The notes under the pieces: model-generated
What the model was told of the DNA's origin: nothing
The model's input: the letters and a program-made list of their open reading frames with translations, nothing else
Database searches by the model: none
In this document: positions 24,469 through 34,700 of the stretch, piece after piece
How the letters are laid out: each line of letters begins with the position of its first letter
Position numbering within the stretch: the stretch's first letter is position 1
Program-made: the position numbers and the translations under genes
NCBI GenBank assembly: GCA_902500755.1
Contig: CABVRV010000026.1
Span: forward strand, 1 to 40,616
From: an uncultured Nitrospira sp.
Lineage (GTDB): Bacteria > Nitrospirota > Nitrospiria > Nitrospirales > Nitrospiraceae
Direction: 5' to 3'
DNA length: 40,616 nt

Positions 24469-27378
24469 ATGGCGACGCCACGAAAGTTTGAGAAGAGACG
24501 AGATCGTGCCAAGGTCGACGCCAAAAACAAGAGTGCCAAGCGACGCCCTGTGAAAGTCACGCTGCCTCGGGCGCAATCGACTCCCTCGACAGACCTGCCT
24601 GCAGAACAACCAGAGAAAATCACAACATTCAGAGGACTACACGGTCAGGCGGAGGAGCTGCTGCGGATGACCAAGCAGGATGTCGCGGCCATGCCCATCA
24701 AGGATGTGCAACAGCTTGTGCACGAACTACGAGTGCAGCAAATCGAGCTGGAGATGCAAAACGACGGACTCCGTCGGACAGAGCTGGAGCTCGAAGCCGC
24801 GCGTGACCGCTATATGGAGCTTTATGATTTTTCCCCGGCCGGCCATCTCACGTTGGATATGGGCTGCACCATAGTAGAGGCCAATCTGAGGGCCAGGACA
24901 TTACTAGGTATCAACCGGAAAGAACTGATCGGGCAACCAGTCTCCCGTTTCTTTGCACCGGAGGATCAGGACCGCTTCCACCGGCATTGCCAGGAGGTCT
25001 TGAAGACCGGCATGCGCCAAAGCTGCGAGGTGCGGCTCCGAGAAAAGGCCAGCGCCGCTTCTTGGGTCCAACTTGAAAGCCTTGCTATTTACGAGGAGAC
25101 GGGGCTGATCACCCATTGGCGGACGACGCTGCTGGACATCACCGAACGGAAGCGGGATGAGCAGGCGAAAAGCCAGCTGATCAGAGATCTGCGTCGATCG
25201 CAACAACACTTTCAGGCTCTTTTCAACTGGACTCCCTCTGCTGTCGGGATCAGTACACTCGCGGAAGGCCGGTTTATCGATGTGAATGAAGGGTTCAGCC
25301 AGCTGACCGGGTACAAGCGGGAAGAAGTGATCGGCCGTACGACCGTAGAATTGGGCTTATGGGCAGATCCAGCGGAACGCGCGACTGTGCTTCGAGAAAT
25401 ACAAGAACAGGGCCATCTGCATAATCGAGAAGGACTGCTCCGGACCAAGTCGGGAGAGGTCCGCTCTCTCATGGTGTCAGTCGATTCGATCCAATTTGAG
25501 GCCACTCCTTGCTTGATCTATCTGGCCCATGACATTACCGAGCGTAGACGGGCGGAGGAGACCTTGCGGCTGGCGAAATTCTCGGTAGAGCGGGCCGCTG
25601 ACGCTGTGTACTGGGTCGATTCGCAGGCCAAGATCCTGGATGTGAACGAGGCGGCATGCCGAATGCTGAACTATTCGAAGGACGAGTTGTGCGCCATGAC
25701 CGTCCACGATCTGAATCCCGACTTTCAAGCGGACATGTGGCCGGGGTTTTGGTCAGAAACCCAGCGCCGCGGGACCATGGTGATTGAGACGGCCCATCGG
25801 GCAAAAGACGGCAGGCTGATACCCATCGAGGTGAGTGTCAATTTTTTGATCCATGAAGGCAAGGAATATCATTGTGCGTTCGTGCGTGACATCACTGAGC
25901 GTAAACGGGCGGAAGCTGCGCTGAGGGCGAGCGAAACGCGATTCCGGGCGATCTTTGACCAAACGTTCCAGTTCATCGGCCTGATGAAGACTGACGGCAC
26001 AATGATTGAGGCCAACCGGTCGGCGTTGCAATTCGCCGGCATCCGGGAAGAGGAGGTGCTTGGACAATTCTTTTGGGACACGCCCTGGTGGAGGCACTCT
26101 TTGGAACTTCAGAACCGGTTGCGTGAGGCCGTCCAGCAGGCAGTGGGCGGAACCATGGTGCGGTTCGAAGCCACGCATCCTCACCCCACCGGAGAGCTGG
26201 CGTATGTCGATTTTTCGCTTAAACCTGTTCGAGACGAGCACGGCAACGTGACTCTCCTGATCCCCGAAGGTCGCGACATCACCGAGCGCAAGCTGGTAGA
26301 AGAGGCACTGCGGAAGAGTGAAGAACGATATCGAAACATTTTCGAGAATGCCCTTGAAGGGATCTTTCAGACCATGCCCGATGGGAAGTATGTCGCCGTG
26401 AATCCGGCGCTCGCCCGCATATATGGGTACGACTCGCCGGACGACATGGTCGCCACGGTCACAAACCTCGGCGGTCATCTGTACGTGGACCCTGGACGAC
26501 GTGATGAATTCATTCGCCTGATGCAGGAACAAGAGAGAGTGACCGGCTTCGAGGCGCTCGTGTACCGAAAAGACGGCAGCTGGATTTGGGTTTCCGAAGG
26601 CGTACGGGCGTTGCGCGATACTGACGGGACGCTTGTCGGGTACGAAGGGACGGTGGAAGATGTGACGCAGCGCAAACTTGGCGAATCACGATTGCGCGCG
26701 ACATTGGAGGAACTCCGCATGCTAAGCGGACGACTCGTCACGGTTCGGGAAGAAGAACAAACCCGCATTGCCCGTGAGCTGCATGATGAACTTGGTGTTG
26801 GGTTGACGTGCTTGAAGGTCGACCTCTCCCGTCTGCATGCGATCATGGGCGAGCTGCGCGGGGCGAGGGCTCGCAAAAAAATGGAGGACAAGATCCGGTC
26901 CATGGTGCAGCAGGTCGATGTCACGATTGCCTCTGTGCAACGAATCGTGACTGAGTTGCGGCCTAGGATACTGGATGATCTCGGCCTGGTCGCGGCGATT
27001 GAGTGGCAATGTCAAGATTTTCAGCAGCGCACCGGTATTCCCTGCACCTGTGAGAGCAGTGCGGACGATATCGCCATGGAACCGGAACAGGCCACGTCGC
27101 TGTTCCGCATTTGCCAGGAAGCCCTCACGAACACGGCCAGACATGCCAAGGCCACGGCTATCCAGGTGCGGATAAAACAGTCAGACAACAATCTGCTGCT
27201 CGCCATTCAGGATGACGGGGTAGGGATCTCTTGTGAAAAGCTCACCGAGTCGACCTCGTTGGGTCTGTTAGGGATGCGCGAACGGGCCGCGAGTCTTGGT
27301 GGACAGGTGTCGATTGCCGGCTCGCCAGGGAAAGGCACGACGGTGACGGTTCGAGTGCCTCTATCGAGCAGCACATAA
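24469..27378 (+). CDS. Five-PAS sensor histidine kinase (NarX/DegS-type HisKA_3)
   Basis: A 969-residue soluble kinase. A basic N-terminus and coiled-coil-like stretch (about 50-115) precede five PAS domains at roughly 118-230, 248-365, 372-490, 500-620 and 625-745, each ending near a D-I-T-E-R-K/R-type sequence. A HisKA_3 domain follows with His772 in RIARELHDELGVGL, and then a HATPase (DDGVGISCEKL, LGLLGMRERAASLGG). No transmembrane helix is visible. ATG 24469 is used; GTG 24466 is one codon earlier. The response regulator gene lies 61 bases downstream and is the probable partner. Signals are unknown; no heme or flavin ligand is obvious. Confidence 0.92.
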   Translation: MATPRKFEKRRDRAKVDAKNKSAKRRPVKVTLPRAQSTPSTDLPAEQPEKITTFRGLHGQAEELLRMTKQDVAAMPIKDVQQLVHELRVQQIELEMQNDGLRRTELELEAARDRYMELYDFSPAGHLTLDMGCTIVEANLRARTLLGINRKELIGQPVSRFFAPEDQDRFHRHCQEVLKTGMRQSCEVRLREKASAASWVQLESLAIYEETGLITHWRTTLLDITERKRDEQAKSQLIRDLRRSQQHFQALFNWTPSAVGISTLAEGRFIDVNEGFSQLTGYKREEVIGRTTVELGLWADPAERATVLREIQEQGHLHNREGLLRTKSGEVRSLMVSVDSIQFEATPCLIYLAHDITERRRAEETLRLAKFSVERAADAVYWVDSQAKILDVNEAACRMLNYSKDELCAMTVHDLNPDFQADMWPGFWSETQRRGTMVIETAHRAKDGRLIPIEVSVNFLIHEGKEYHCAFVRDITERKRAEAALRASETRFRAIFDQTFQFIGLMKTDGTMIEANRSALQFAGIREEEVLGQFFWDTPWWRHSLELQNRLREAVQQAVGGTMVRFEATHPHPTGELAYVDFSLKPVRDEHGNVTLLIPEGRDITERKLVEEALRKSEERYRNIFENALEGIFQTMPDGKYVAVNPALARIYGYDSPDDMVATVTNLGGHLYVDPGRRDEFIRLMQEQERVTGFEALVYRKDGSWIWVSEGVRALRDTDGTLVGYEGTVEDVTQRKLGESRLRATLEELRMLSGRLVTVREEEQTRIARELHDELGVGLTCLKVDLSRLHAIMGELRGARARKKMEDKIRSMVQQVDVTIASVQRIVTELRPRILDDLGLVAAIEWQCQDFQQRTGIPCTCESSADDIAMEPEQATSLFRICQEALTNTARHAKATAIQVRIKQSDNNLLLAIQDDGVGISCEKLTESTSLGLLGMRERAASLGGQVSIAGSPGKGTTVTVRVPLSSST

Positions 27379-27439
27379 CCGATTGCACACAGATCGAGGC
27401 ATTGGCCGTGCGCTATCAGTGTTCGCTCTTGGTACCCCG

Positions 27440-28072
27440 ATGCTGAACATTCTGATCGCGGAGGATTACCCGCTCTTTCGACTTGGCGTCAAGGAGCTGC
27501 TGACGGACGGTCTAGAAGCCGTCAAGGTCTGGGAATGCGACAACGCCCACGACCTCTTCGACCTGGTCCGGCGCAAGAAATGGGATGTCCTCATTCTGGA
27601 TATTACCATACCAGGCACCACCGGAACCGAAGCACTCAAACAGGTGAAGAAAGCCTGTCCAACACTGCCCGTCATCGTGCTGACCATGCATCCGGAGGAT
27701 CAGTACGCTGTCCGCATGTTCAAGGCCGGGGCAGACGCCTATCTGACTAAGGCCAGCGCGCCGGAGGAGCTTGTCAAAGCCGTTAAGAAAGTGCTCGCCG
27801 GCGGACAATATGTGAGCCCGTCCTTTAGTGAGAAACTTGTGCGCCTGGTTTTCCAGCAAGCCGACCGGCTGCCCCACGAGATTCTGTCGGATCGCGAGTA
27901 CGAAGTGATGCGGCTCATCGCGTCTGGCAAGACCGTCTCGGAAATCGCCGACAGCCTGCATTTAGGAATCACCACGATCAGTACTTACCGTGCCCGTATT
28001 CTTGAAAAACTGAATCTCAAGAACAACGCGGAACTCATGCGCTACGCGGTGCAACAGGGAGTTGTGGAATAA
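27440..28072 (+). CDS. NarL/FixJ-family response regulator
   Basis: A 210-residue two-domain regulator. The receiver has acidic residues in LIAEDYPLF (Asp9), phospho-acceptor Asp54 in VLILDITIPGTTG and the lysine in YLTKASAPEEL. A LuxR-type HTH follows (LSDREYEVMRLIASGKTVSE, then TTISTYRARILEKLNLKNN). It is the likely target of the HisKA_3 kinase immediately upstream. ATG 27440 aligns with the receiver start; TTG 27383 would add 19 unlikely residues. No clear ribosome site is visible at 27440, and coupled translation with the kinase is possible. Target genes are unknown. Confidence 0.92.
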   Translation: MLNILIAEDYPLFRLGVKELLTDGLEAVKVWECDNAHDLFDLVRRKKWDVLILDITIPGTTGTEALKQVKKACPTLPVIVLTMHPEDQYAVRMFKAGADAYLTKASAPEELVKAVKKVLAGGQYVSPSFSEKLVRLVFQQADRLPHEILSDREYEVMRLIASGKTVSEIADSLHLGITTISTYRARILEKLNLKNNAELMRYAVQQGVVE

Positions 28073-28080
28073 AAGTTCGG

Positions 28081-28203
28081 AGTGCTGAGTATTGAGTTGA
28101 ACGGCCTGTGCGCGTACAGTCCTATCACCCTTTGGTCCCTGATCTCTACCCACTCCAGCTTCGACGCTGAGCACTCAGCACTTTCATCTCAGTCTTCTCA
28201 CTT
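28081..28203. repeat. Inverted pair of heptanucleotide-type repeats
   Basis: A left array (AGTGCTG, AGTATTG, AGTTGAA at 28081-28101) faces a right array (GAGCACT, CAGCACT, TTCATCT, CAGTCTT, CTCACTT at 28169-28203). The arms are partly complementary (AGTGCTGAG facing CTCAGCACT), so the RNA could fold across the 67-base spacer. No gene is seen in 28073-28359. Confidence 0.5.
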
Positions 28204-28359
28204 CTGTCGTACGAACCACGACAGTACTGTAATTGCCGATTCGACAAGAAAATCACGTTTTTATCGATAGGGTCCCTAAGAGAATTGAGCTATATATCCT
28301 TGCCATACAGCGTTAGTCACATATTCGTCTATTGTTCTCTCTCATAAGAGGAGAATCTT

Positions 28360-28627
28360 ATGGCAGAAACAACCCTTGGTGTTGATCTGGCCATTTACCG
28401 AACACTCGACGGCATTGGGCCCTGTACACTCGATGAATTGGTCCGCCGGTCATCGACTTAGCCGAGAGGGAGCCATCTCGATCAGCCCCACGCGCGGTGT
28501 CGACTACGTGATATCTAATCGGGTGAGTTTCTCCCATTCCCGAGTTTTCGCACGACCAAGAGTGCCAAAGGGCACAATCTCAGGTAATCCGATACGGCGC
28601 CGCCACGTGAATCGTGAAGTGGCATGA
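28360..28627 (+). pseudogene. Disrupted small winged-helix-like gene
   Basis: A good ribosome site (AGAGGAGA) precedes ATG 28360. The first frame gives MAETTLGVDLAIYRTLDGIG and LDELVRRSST, then a stop at 28461. In the next frame the reading continues as HRLSREGAISISPTRG and VDYVISNR, which looks like the wing of the same domain. A middle helix and the proper frame are missing, consistent with a small deletion. The joined pieces suggest a DNA-binding fold, but no family was confirmed. The short 33-residue peptide could still be made. Confidence 0.45.
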
Positions 28628-28655
28628 GCCGAACAAAGAAATGGAAGGAGATCTG

Positions 28656-29063
28656 ATGATGACGAGCCGGCAGAACGGTGAGAGAACCAGGGTGATGATT
28701 GTGGAACAGGACTTGGAATTTGGGTTGAAACTTGCCGATTGTCTCGCTACTCACGGCTATCACCCGGCATTCATCAGTACAGCCAATGCCGCGATCGATG
28801 CGTTAGTCGGTTTCAGGCCGCAGGCGGTCTTTGTCGGCCTCGGCTGTTCTGCGCGAGCAGCCCGAGTCGATATGGTTGAAATACTCCTTCTGCTCCAAAC
28901 CATTTGTCCATCCGTTCCGGTGATTATGATGGCGGATCAGAGTAGCGAGGGCCTGGCGCACGTTGTGTTTCGCCAAGGAGTCCGCCGTTTTCTGGTCAAA
29001 CCGGTTGAACTCTCGCACATCAGCGAGGTGCTTCAATCAGAACTGACTGCGGCAACGGTATAA
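28656..29063 (+). CDS. Atypical receiver-domain protein lacking the phospho-acceptor Asp
   Basis: A 135-residue single-domain receiver-like protein. The first strand (RVMIVEQDLEFG) and the lysine strand (RFLVKPVELSHI) fit the fold. The strand that normally ends in the phospho-acceptor Asp reads AVFVGLGCS, so the Asp is absent. It is therefore a probable phosphorylation-independent (pseudo) receiver. GGAGATCTG supports ATG 28656; a GTG at 28614 is upstream of that site and unlikely. It is in a cluster with a DUF2934 gene and a receiver-less sigma-54 activator. It might interact with that activator, which is inference. Confidence 0.8.
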   Translation: MMTSRQNGERTRVMIVEQDLEFGLKLADCLATHGYHPAFISTANAAIDALVGFRPQAVFVGLGCSARAARVDMVEILLLLQTICPSVPVIMMADQSSEGLAHVVFRQGVRRFLVKPVELSHISEVLQSELTAATV

Positions 29064-29139
29064 GGTGGTGACATCGTCGACCAATCGGTAGAAAATGCGC
29101 ACGATGAAGCGTTTGTTATAAACAGGAGGAGAACTCGTC

Positions 29140-29367
29140 ATGCCCAAGAAAACTCAGTCAGTCTCACGCTCCACACGACGTGATACAGGAGCCGAATCAG
29201 GGAGCAACGGGAACGACGTTATCAACCGGCCTGATCAAAATTCCTACGGTATCCATGCGCGCATCTCGGAACGCGCCTACGCCCTGTATGAGGAGCATGG
29301 CCGAGAGGATGGCCATGCCCTTCAACACTGGTTGGCGGCAGAACAACAAGTACTCAATCGTACGTAG
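29140..29367 (+). CDS. DUF2934-domain small protein
   Basis: A 75-residue protein. After a polar, Ser/Arg/Asn-rich N-terminal half comes a DUF2934 core: ARISERAYALYEEHGREDG, then LQHWLAAEQQV, with the family's R-A-Y-x-L-Y, spaced Gly and W-x-x-A-E. The function of DUF2934 is unknown. AGGAGG precedes ATG. It is probably cytosolic and may be expressed with the receiver gene upstream. Confidence 0.85.
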   Translation: MPKKTQSVSRSTRRDTGAESGSNGNDVINRPDQNSYGIHARISERAYALYEEHGREDGHALQHWLAAEQQVLNRT

Positions 29368-29491
29368 CAGGATGTCCCACCAGCGCATCTTCAAGCCCGC
29401 CATGAAATGAACGAGAATGGGCAGTTCGTGATCCGGCATTCTGCCGACAAGTCCGGCAAACCAGTGGATCAAGTTTTGTGAAGGAGACGTC

Positions 29492-29799
29492 ATGATCGGC
29501 ACCAGCGTCGCGATGCCCACCCGCACGATCGCGATTCTGAGCAGCCAATGTCTTGGTGGTTGGGCTTACAGAAAATTCTCGAGAACAGCGTGACCGTCCC
29601 GATGGTCGTGTACCTCTACCCCAGGAAGACATCTGACCTGTTCCGGGCCGAGCGCCGACCCGACGTGTTCATCTGGGATCTGGGGACCGAGCGTGACGCC
29701 CTTAGCACCATCAACAAGATTCTGGAGATTCGCCCACCAGGCATCAGCCGTTCCCGGTGGAACCATGCCACCTGGGAGCTGCTGGGACAAGTCGCGTAA
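29492..29799 (+). pseudogene. Receiver-like sequence with broken reading frames
   Basis: A ribosome site (AAGGAGA) precedes ATG 29492, giving MPTRTIAILSSQCLGGW and a stop at 29593. A second, shifted frame (29548-29799) gives VPMVVYLYPRK, then RRPDVFIWDLGTERDALSTI and ILEIRPPG, which read like the central strands of a receiver (DVFIWDL near the phospho site). The intact product would lie just before the sigma-54 activator that itself lacks a receiver. This suggests a receiver gene or domain decayed by frameshifts. The frame 2 ORF may alternatively be an independent 83-residue protein. Confidence 0.35.
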
Positions 29800-29846
29800 G
29801 AAGGCCTCGCACGTACGTCGATCATCGGCAGTCCTGGAGGTGAACC

Positions 29847-30827
29847 GTGGAAGAATTTCACGAGATAATCGGAACCAGTCGCGCCATTCGCGCGGTCTTC
29901 GACGTCGTCCATAAGGTGTCTAGGACGGATATGCCGGTGTTGATCACCGGCGAAACGGGAACGGGCAAGGAACTCACCGCGCAAGCGATTCATAAACGAA
30001 GCCGGTGGAAGCAGGGGCCCTGTGTGCCGATCAATTGTGGGGCCATCCCCGAAACGTTGCTGGAATCGGAACTCTTCGGCCATGAGAGAGGAGCCTTTAC
30101 CGGGGCCGTGCAGCAAAAGAAAGGCAAACTCGAAACGGCGAAAGGCGGCACTTTATTCCTCGACGAAGTCGGCGATCTGCTGGTGCCGCTCCAGATCAAA
30201 CTGCTCAGGTTTCTACAGGACGGCACGTTTGAGCGACTCGGCGGTCGGCACACGCTTCGCGTCCATGCGCGCCTAATCGCCGCAACGAACGTCGATCTCA
30301 AGATCGCCATAGACAAAAACCTGTTTCGAGAGGACCTCTACTATCGATTGGGGGCGATGCACATTCATCTCCCACCGCTTCGGGACCGCGGTGAGGACAT
30401 CTCGCTCATGGCCATGCTGTTCCTCAAGCGCGCTACCGCCCACCATCGAAAGCCGATACGAAACTATACCCCCGAGGCCATCGACGCGCTTCGCACTTAC
30501 GCTTGGCCGGGCAACGTGCGGGAGCTATGCAATCGGGTCATGAGAGCCGTGGTTCTAGCAGAGGGCTCAGAGATCACGCCTCGCGACCTGGGTTTGACCG
30601 GCGAGATCCTTCCGCCTGCGGACTCGCTGGATTCCTTAAGGGCTGCCCACCGCCGGATTGAAGTGGAGCTGCTCGTCAAGGCGATTAATCTGCATCGAGG
30701 AAATCTGACCCGTGTTGCGCGCGACCTTGAAGTAAGTCGATCGACTTTGTACAGAAAGCTCCGGACTTACAATCTGGAGCCGCTGGCGACATCCCACGCG
30801 ACCTGTTCTGTCACTCCCTTCAATTGA
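29847..30827 (+). CDS. Receiver-less sigma-54-dependent activator (AAA+ and Fis HTH only)
   Basis: A 326-residue protein beginning almost directly with the AAA+ domain: Walker A GETGTGKE (35-42), GAFTGA (82-87) and Walker B GTLFLDEVGDLL. A helix-turn-helix (GNLTRVARDLEVSRSTLYRK) follows near residue 300. There is no N-terminal receiver, GAF or PAS domain. PspF-type activators of this shape are controlled by a partner protein. The start is GTG 29847, with GGAGGTGAA just upstream. The receiver-like remnants at 28656 and 29492 are possible former or present control parts. Target promoters are unknown. Confidence 0.92.
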   Translation: MEEFHEIIGTSRAIRAVFDVVHKVSRTDMPVLITGETGTGKELTAQAIHKRSRWKQGPCVPINCGAIPETLLESELFGHERGAFTGAVQQKKGKLETAKGGTLFLDEVGDLLVPLQIKLLRFLQDGTFERLGGRHTLRVHARLIAATNVDLKIAIDKNLFREDLYYRLGAMHIHLPPLRDRGEDISLMAMLFLKRATAHHRKPIRNYTPEAIDALRTYAWPGNVRELCNRVMRAVVLAEGSEITPRDLGLTGEILPPADSLDSLRAAHRRIEVELLVKAINLHRGNLTRVARDLEVSRSTLYRKLRTYNLEPLATSHATCSVTPFN

Positions 30828-30915
30828 GAAGCGCTTGAAAAGGGCACCGTACAGACGTTTCCGGTGTATTGGCAAGCAAGTAACTAGTCGCGCGCCGTTG
30901 AAAAACCAGTTCTTC

Positions 30916-31641
30916 TCATCGCCGTCCGTCATACCAAACGGAAAGGTGCTTCTTATCCTGCAAGGTTCGTTTGGGCAGCAGAAAGATTCGGAGTATCTGG
31001 CCGGCGATCTCACGGCCTGTGTAGAGGGAGATCTTGCGGGAAGACGTTTCCAGCGGATGCTTGGTCAGGATGGTAAATTGGAGGCCCCGCTCACGTCCCC
31101 ACCGGTTCAACTGTTTACTGAGCCTGATTTCGTCTAACGCATAGAGATCTTGGTCGAATCCACCGACCTCCTGAAACGCATCGCGGCGACAGACCACCAG
31201 CGCTCCAGCTGCCCAGCGACAGAGGATCGATGTTCTGGTCCAGAGCTGGAGGGTCAGATTTGCCCACCAGGGCAAGCCATCCATGCGTAGGGTGCTGCCG
31301 CATCCGACAGACCTGTCGGATTCAATCATTTGCAAAATGTCCGCAAGCAGGCCAGGGTTGAGCAGGCTGTCGGCATCCAAAAACAACAGCCAATCGCCGG
31401 TTGCCTGAGCCGCGCCGGCATTGCGTGCCCGGCCGATTTGATTGATCGGCTCGAAGACGACTCGTGCGCCGGCTCGCTTGGCCAATTCAGCGGTGTTATC
31501 GGTGGAGTTGTTGTCGACGACAATGACCTCTGAGGTGAAACCAGGTTTGGAATGAGAGGCGACTGACAGAGTGATTGAATGTACGCACTGTTCAATGAGG
31601 CGCGCTTCGTTAAAGGCCGGGATGATGATGGAGAGATGCAT
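30916..31641 (-). CDS. Family 2 glycosyltransferase
   Basis: A 241-residue GT2 (GT-A fold) enzyme: LSIIIPAFNEARLIEQCV, EVIVVDNNSTDNTAELAK, IGRARNAGAAQATGDWLLFL with the metal-binding LDADS, and GGFDQDLYALDEI. It is expected at the cytoplasmic membrane face, transferring a sugar from a nucleotide donor; donor and acceptor are unknown. No transmembrane helix is obvious, though a C-terminal hydrophobic stretch (IAGQILRIFLL) may contact membrane. ATG 31641 is used because GT2 homology starts there; longer starts to 31761 would overlap the divergent helicase start. No ribosome site is clear. Confidence 0.88.
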   Translation of the reverse strand: MHLSIIIPAFNEARLIEQCVHSITLSVASHSKPGFTSEVIVVDNNSTDNTAELAKRAGARVVFEPINQIGRARNAGAAQATGDWLLFLDADSLLNPGLLADILQMIESDRSVGCGSTLRMDGLPWWANLTLQLWTRTSILCRWAAGALVVCRRDAFQEVGGFDQDLYALDEIRLSKQLNRWGRERGLQFTILTKHPLETSSRKISLYTGREIAGQILRIFLLPKRTLQDKKHLSVWYDGRR

Positions 31642-31759
31642 GATTGCCATCATGCCATAGCTGCCCTGAACTCTGAAATGGGCAAGGAGATCGACATAGG
31701 GAGAGAATGGGTGGGTGGCCATCGTGTCAGCGCGCTCCATGCATGGTAAGATCCCACCC

Positions 31760-34700
31760 ATGCAGCTTTCGGAGTTTCATCCGATTATCTCTGATTGGTT
31801 TTGTACGCGCGTCGGGCAGCCGACCGACGTCCAAGTCCAGGCCTGGCCGGCCATTCAATCAGGATCGGACGCACTTATCGCGGCGCCGACTGGATCCGGC
31901 AAGACCCTCGCGGCCTTCCTCTCCTGTATCGACCAGCTCTTCAAGCAAGCCCTGGCGCGTGAACTGGACGACCACACTCATGTGCTCTACGTTTCGCCGC
32001 TCAAGGCGCTGAGCAACGATATTCAGAAAAATCTTCAGAGGCCGTTGGTGGAAATTGGACAACTGGCGCTACAGGCCGGGCTACTGATGCCTGAGTTGCG
32101 CGTGTTGGTTCGGACCGGCGACACGCCGATGAAGGATCGGCAGCAGATGCTGAAGCGGCCGCCTCATATCCTCGTCACGACGCCGGAATCGCTGTTCATC
32201 CTATTGACTGCTGAGAAGAGTCGAAAGCTCTTGCAGACCGTGCGGACCGTGATCGTGGACGAAATCCATGCCCTGGCCCCCAACAAGCGGGGTGCACACC
32301 TCGCATTGTCCTTAGAACGACTCGATGCACTCACGTTCACGAAGCCGCAGCGTATCGGCCTTTCGGCAACGCAACGACCGATCGAAATCGTGGCAGAGTT
32401 TCTCGTAGGTAACCGTGCTCCATCACACGATCTTTACTCAGCCCTCAGTCCTCGGTCCTCAGCCCTGTGTGCGATTATCGACGTCGGCCATCGCCGTGAG
32501 CTGGATCTCGCCGTAGAAGTGCCAAAAGACGAATTGAGTGCCGTCGCGACGAATGCCGTCTGGTCTGATGTGTACGACCGTGTCGCTGAATTGGTTCGTC
32601 AGCATCGTTCCACGTTGGTGTTCGTGAATACACGACGATTGTCAGAACGAGTCTCACATTACTTGGAGGAGCGTCTCCAAGATCTTGGCCCGGATGCGGT
32701 GGCGGCTCATCATGGCAGCCTTTCTCGACAGATCAGGCTTTCGGCGGAAGAGCGGTTGAAAAGCGGTAAGACTCGCGTAGTGATTGCAACAGCCTCTTTG
32801 GAATTGGGCATCGATGTCGGTACTGTGGATCTGGTCTGTCAGATCGGCTCTCCTCGATCCATCGCGACGAGCTTGCAGCGTATCGGTCGTGCCGGACACT
32901 GGATCAACGCGATTCCTAAAGGCCGCCTCTTCGCCATGACTCGAGATGAGCTCCTAGAGTGTGCCGCGCTGGTACGGGCCATTCGCGCCGGAGTTCTGGA
33001 CCGGATTGAGATTCCTCCAGCGCCGCTCGACATTCTTGCACAACAGCTTGTCGCCGCTGCTGCACAACAGACCTGGGCGGAAGCGGACCTGTTCACCATG
33101 TGTCGGCGCGCGTATCCTTATCGAGATCTGTCGCGCAGAGAGTTCGACGCTGTGGTACGCATGTTGGCAGATGGCATTGCGACACAGCGCGGTCGAGGGC
33201 TTGCGTATCTCTACTACGACCGCATCAATCATCGGCTCAAAGGACGGCGAGGAGCGCGGCTGGCCGCTATCACGTCAGGCGGGGCGATCCCCGATACGGC
33301 GAACTATGCCGTGGTGGCAGAGCCGGATTGTACGGTGGTGGGATCGGTCGATGAAGATTTTGCCGTCGAAAGTCTTGCCGGTGACATTATGTTGCTCGGC
33401 AACACGTCATGGCGCATCAAGGGGGTTGAAGCCGGGAAGGTCCGTGTCGAGGATGCGCAGGGAGCGCCGCCGAACATTCCCTTTTGGCGTGGGGAGGCTC
33501 CTTCGCGAACGGCGGAGCTTTCCGCAGAAATCGCCGAACTTCGACAGGCGATCGCAGAAAAGGCCGACTCGTCGTTATCGGCCATTCAGTGGCTGAAGCA
33601 GGACTGTGGTCTTGATCAACGAGGGGCTCAACAGGCTATCGAATACGTCCTGATCGGAAAGGCTGTGCTGGGCGCTGTGCCGAGCCAAACTACCGTCGTC
33701 GCAGAACGGTTTTTCGATGAGAGCGGTGGGATGCAATTGGTGATCCATGCGCCGTTCGGTGGACGCATCAACAAGGCGTGGGGACTGGCCCTCCGCAAAC
33801 GGTTCTGTGTGACGTTCGATTTCGAGTTGCAGGCCGCAGCCACGGATAACGGCCTGGTTATTTCCCTTGGCGAGAAGCACAGTTTCCCGCTGGAGTCGGT
33901 GTTCGGCTATCTCCACTCCAAATCGGTCAGGGACGTGTTGGTTCAAGCTGTATTGCTGGCGCCGATGTTCACCACACGCTGGCGTTGGAATGCGTCACGT
34001 TCGTTGACGCTCTTGCGGTTTTCCAACGGCAAGAAGGTTCCACCACAAATTCAGCGGATGAAATCGGAAGACTTGTTGGCTGCCGTTTTCCCCGACGCCA
34101 TCGCGTGCCAGGAGAATTTGAAAGAGGAGCGGGCTGCGCGACAGATTCCGGATCATCCCTTGGTCAAGGAAACGCTCCGTGATTGCCTGACTGAGGCGAT
34201 GGATGTTGAAGGACTGACGGCGGTGTTGCAACGGATTGAAACAGATCAGATCCGCTGTATCGCGGTCGAGACACCGGCCCCGTCCGTATTCTCTCACGAA
34301 ATTCTGAACGCGAACCCCTATGCGTTTCTCGATGATGCGCCGTTGGAAGAGCGTCGAGCGCGTGCGGTGGAAATGCGGCGAACCCTGCCGCCCAATATGG
34401 CGGGAGAGGTTGGGGCGCTCGATCCAGAAGCCATCGACGAAGTCGTCCGTGAGTCCTGGCCGGTCGTGCGTGACGCCGACGAGTTGCATGACGCGTTGCT
34501 CACGCTGGTCTGGGTGCCTTGCGAGACAGTGATCGAGTGGCAACCGTTCCTGCCGGAGCTGACCGAATCAGGCCGTGCCATGGAACTCTCGGCAAGGGGA
34601 TGGGTGACGACAGAACATCGGGAGGGAGTAGAGCGAGTGCTGGCTGGTGAAGATGATCCGACGCTTGCCGGCATTCTACAGGGTTGGATGGAGAGTATCG

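Noticed and set aside
30835..31137. 100-residue + strand frame downstream of the receiver-less activator
   Set aside because: It is antisense to the glycosyltransferase gene and has no recognisable family.
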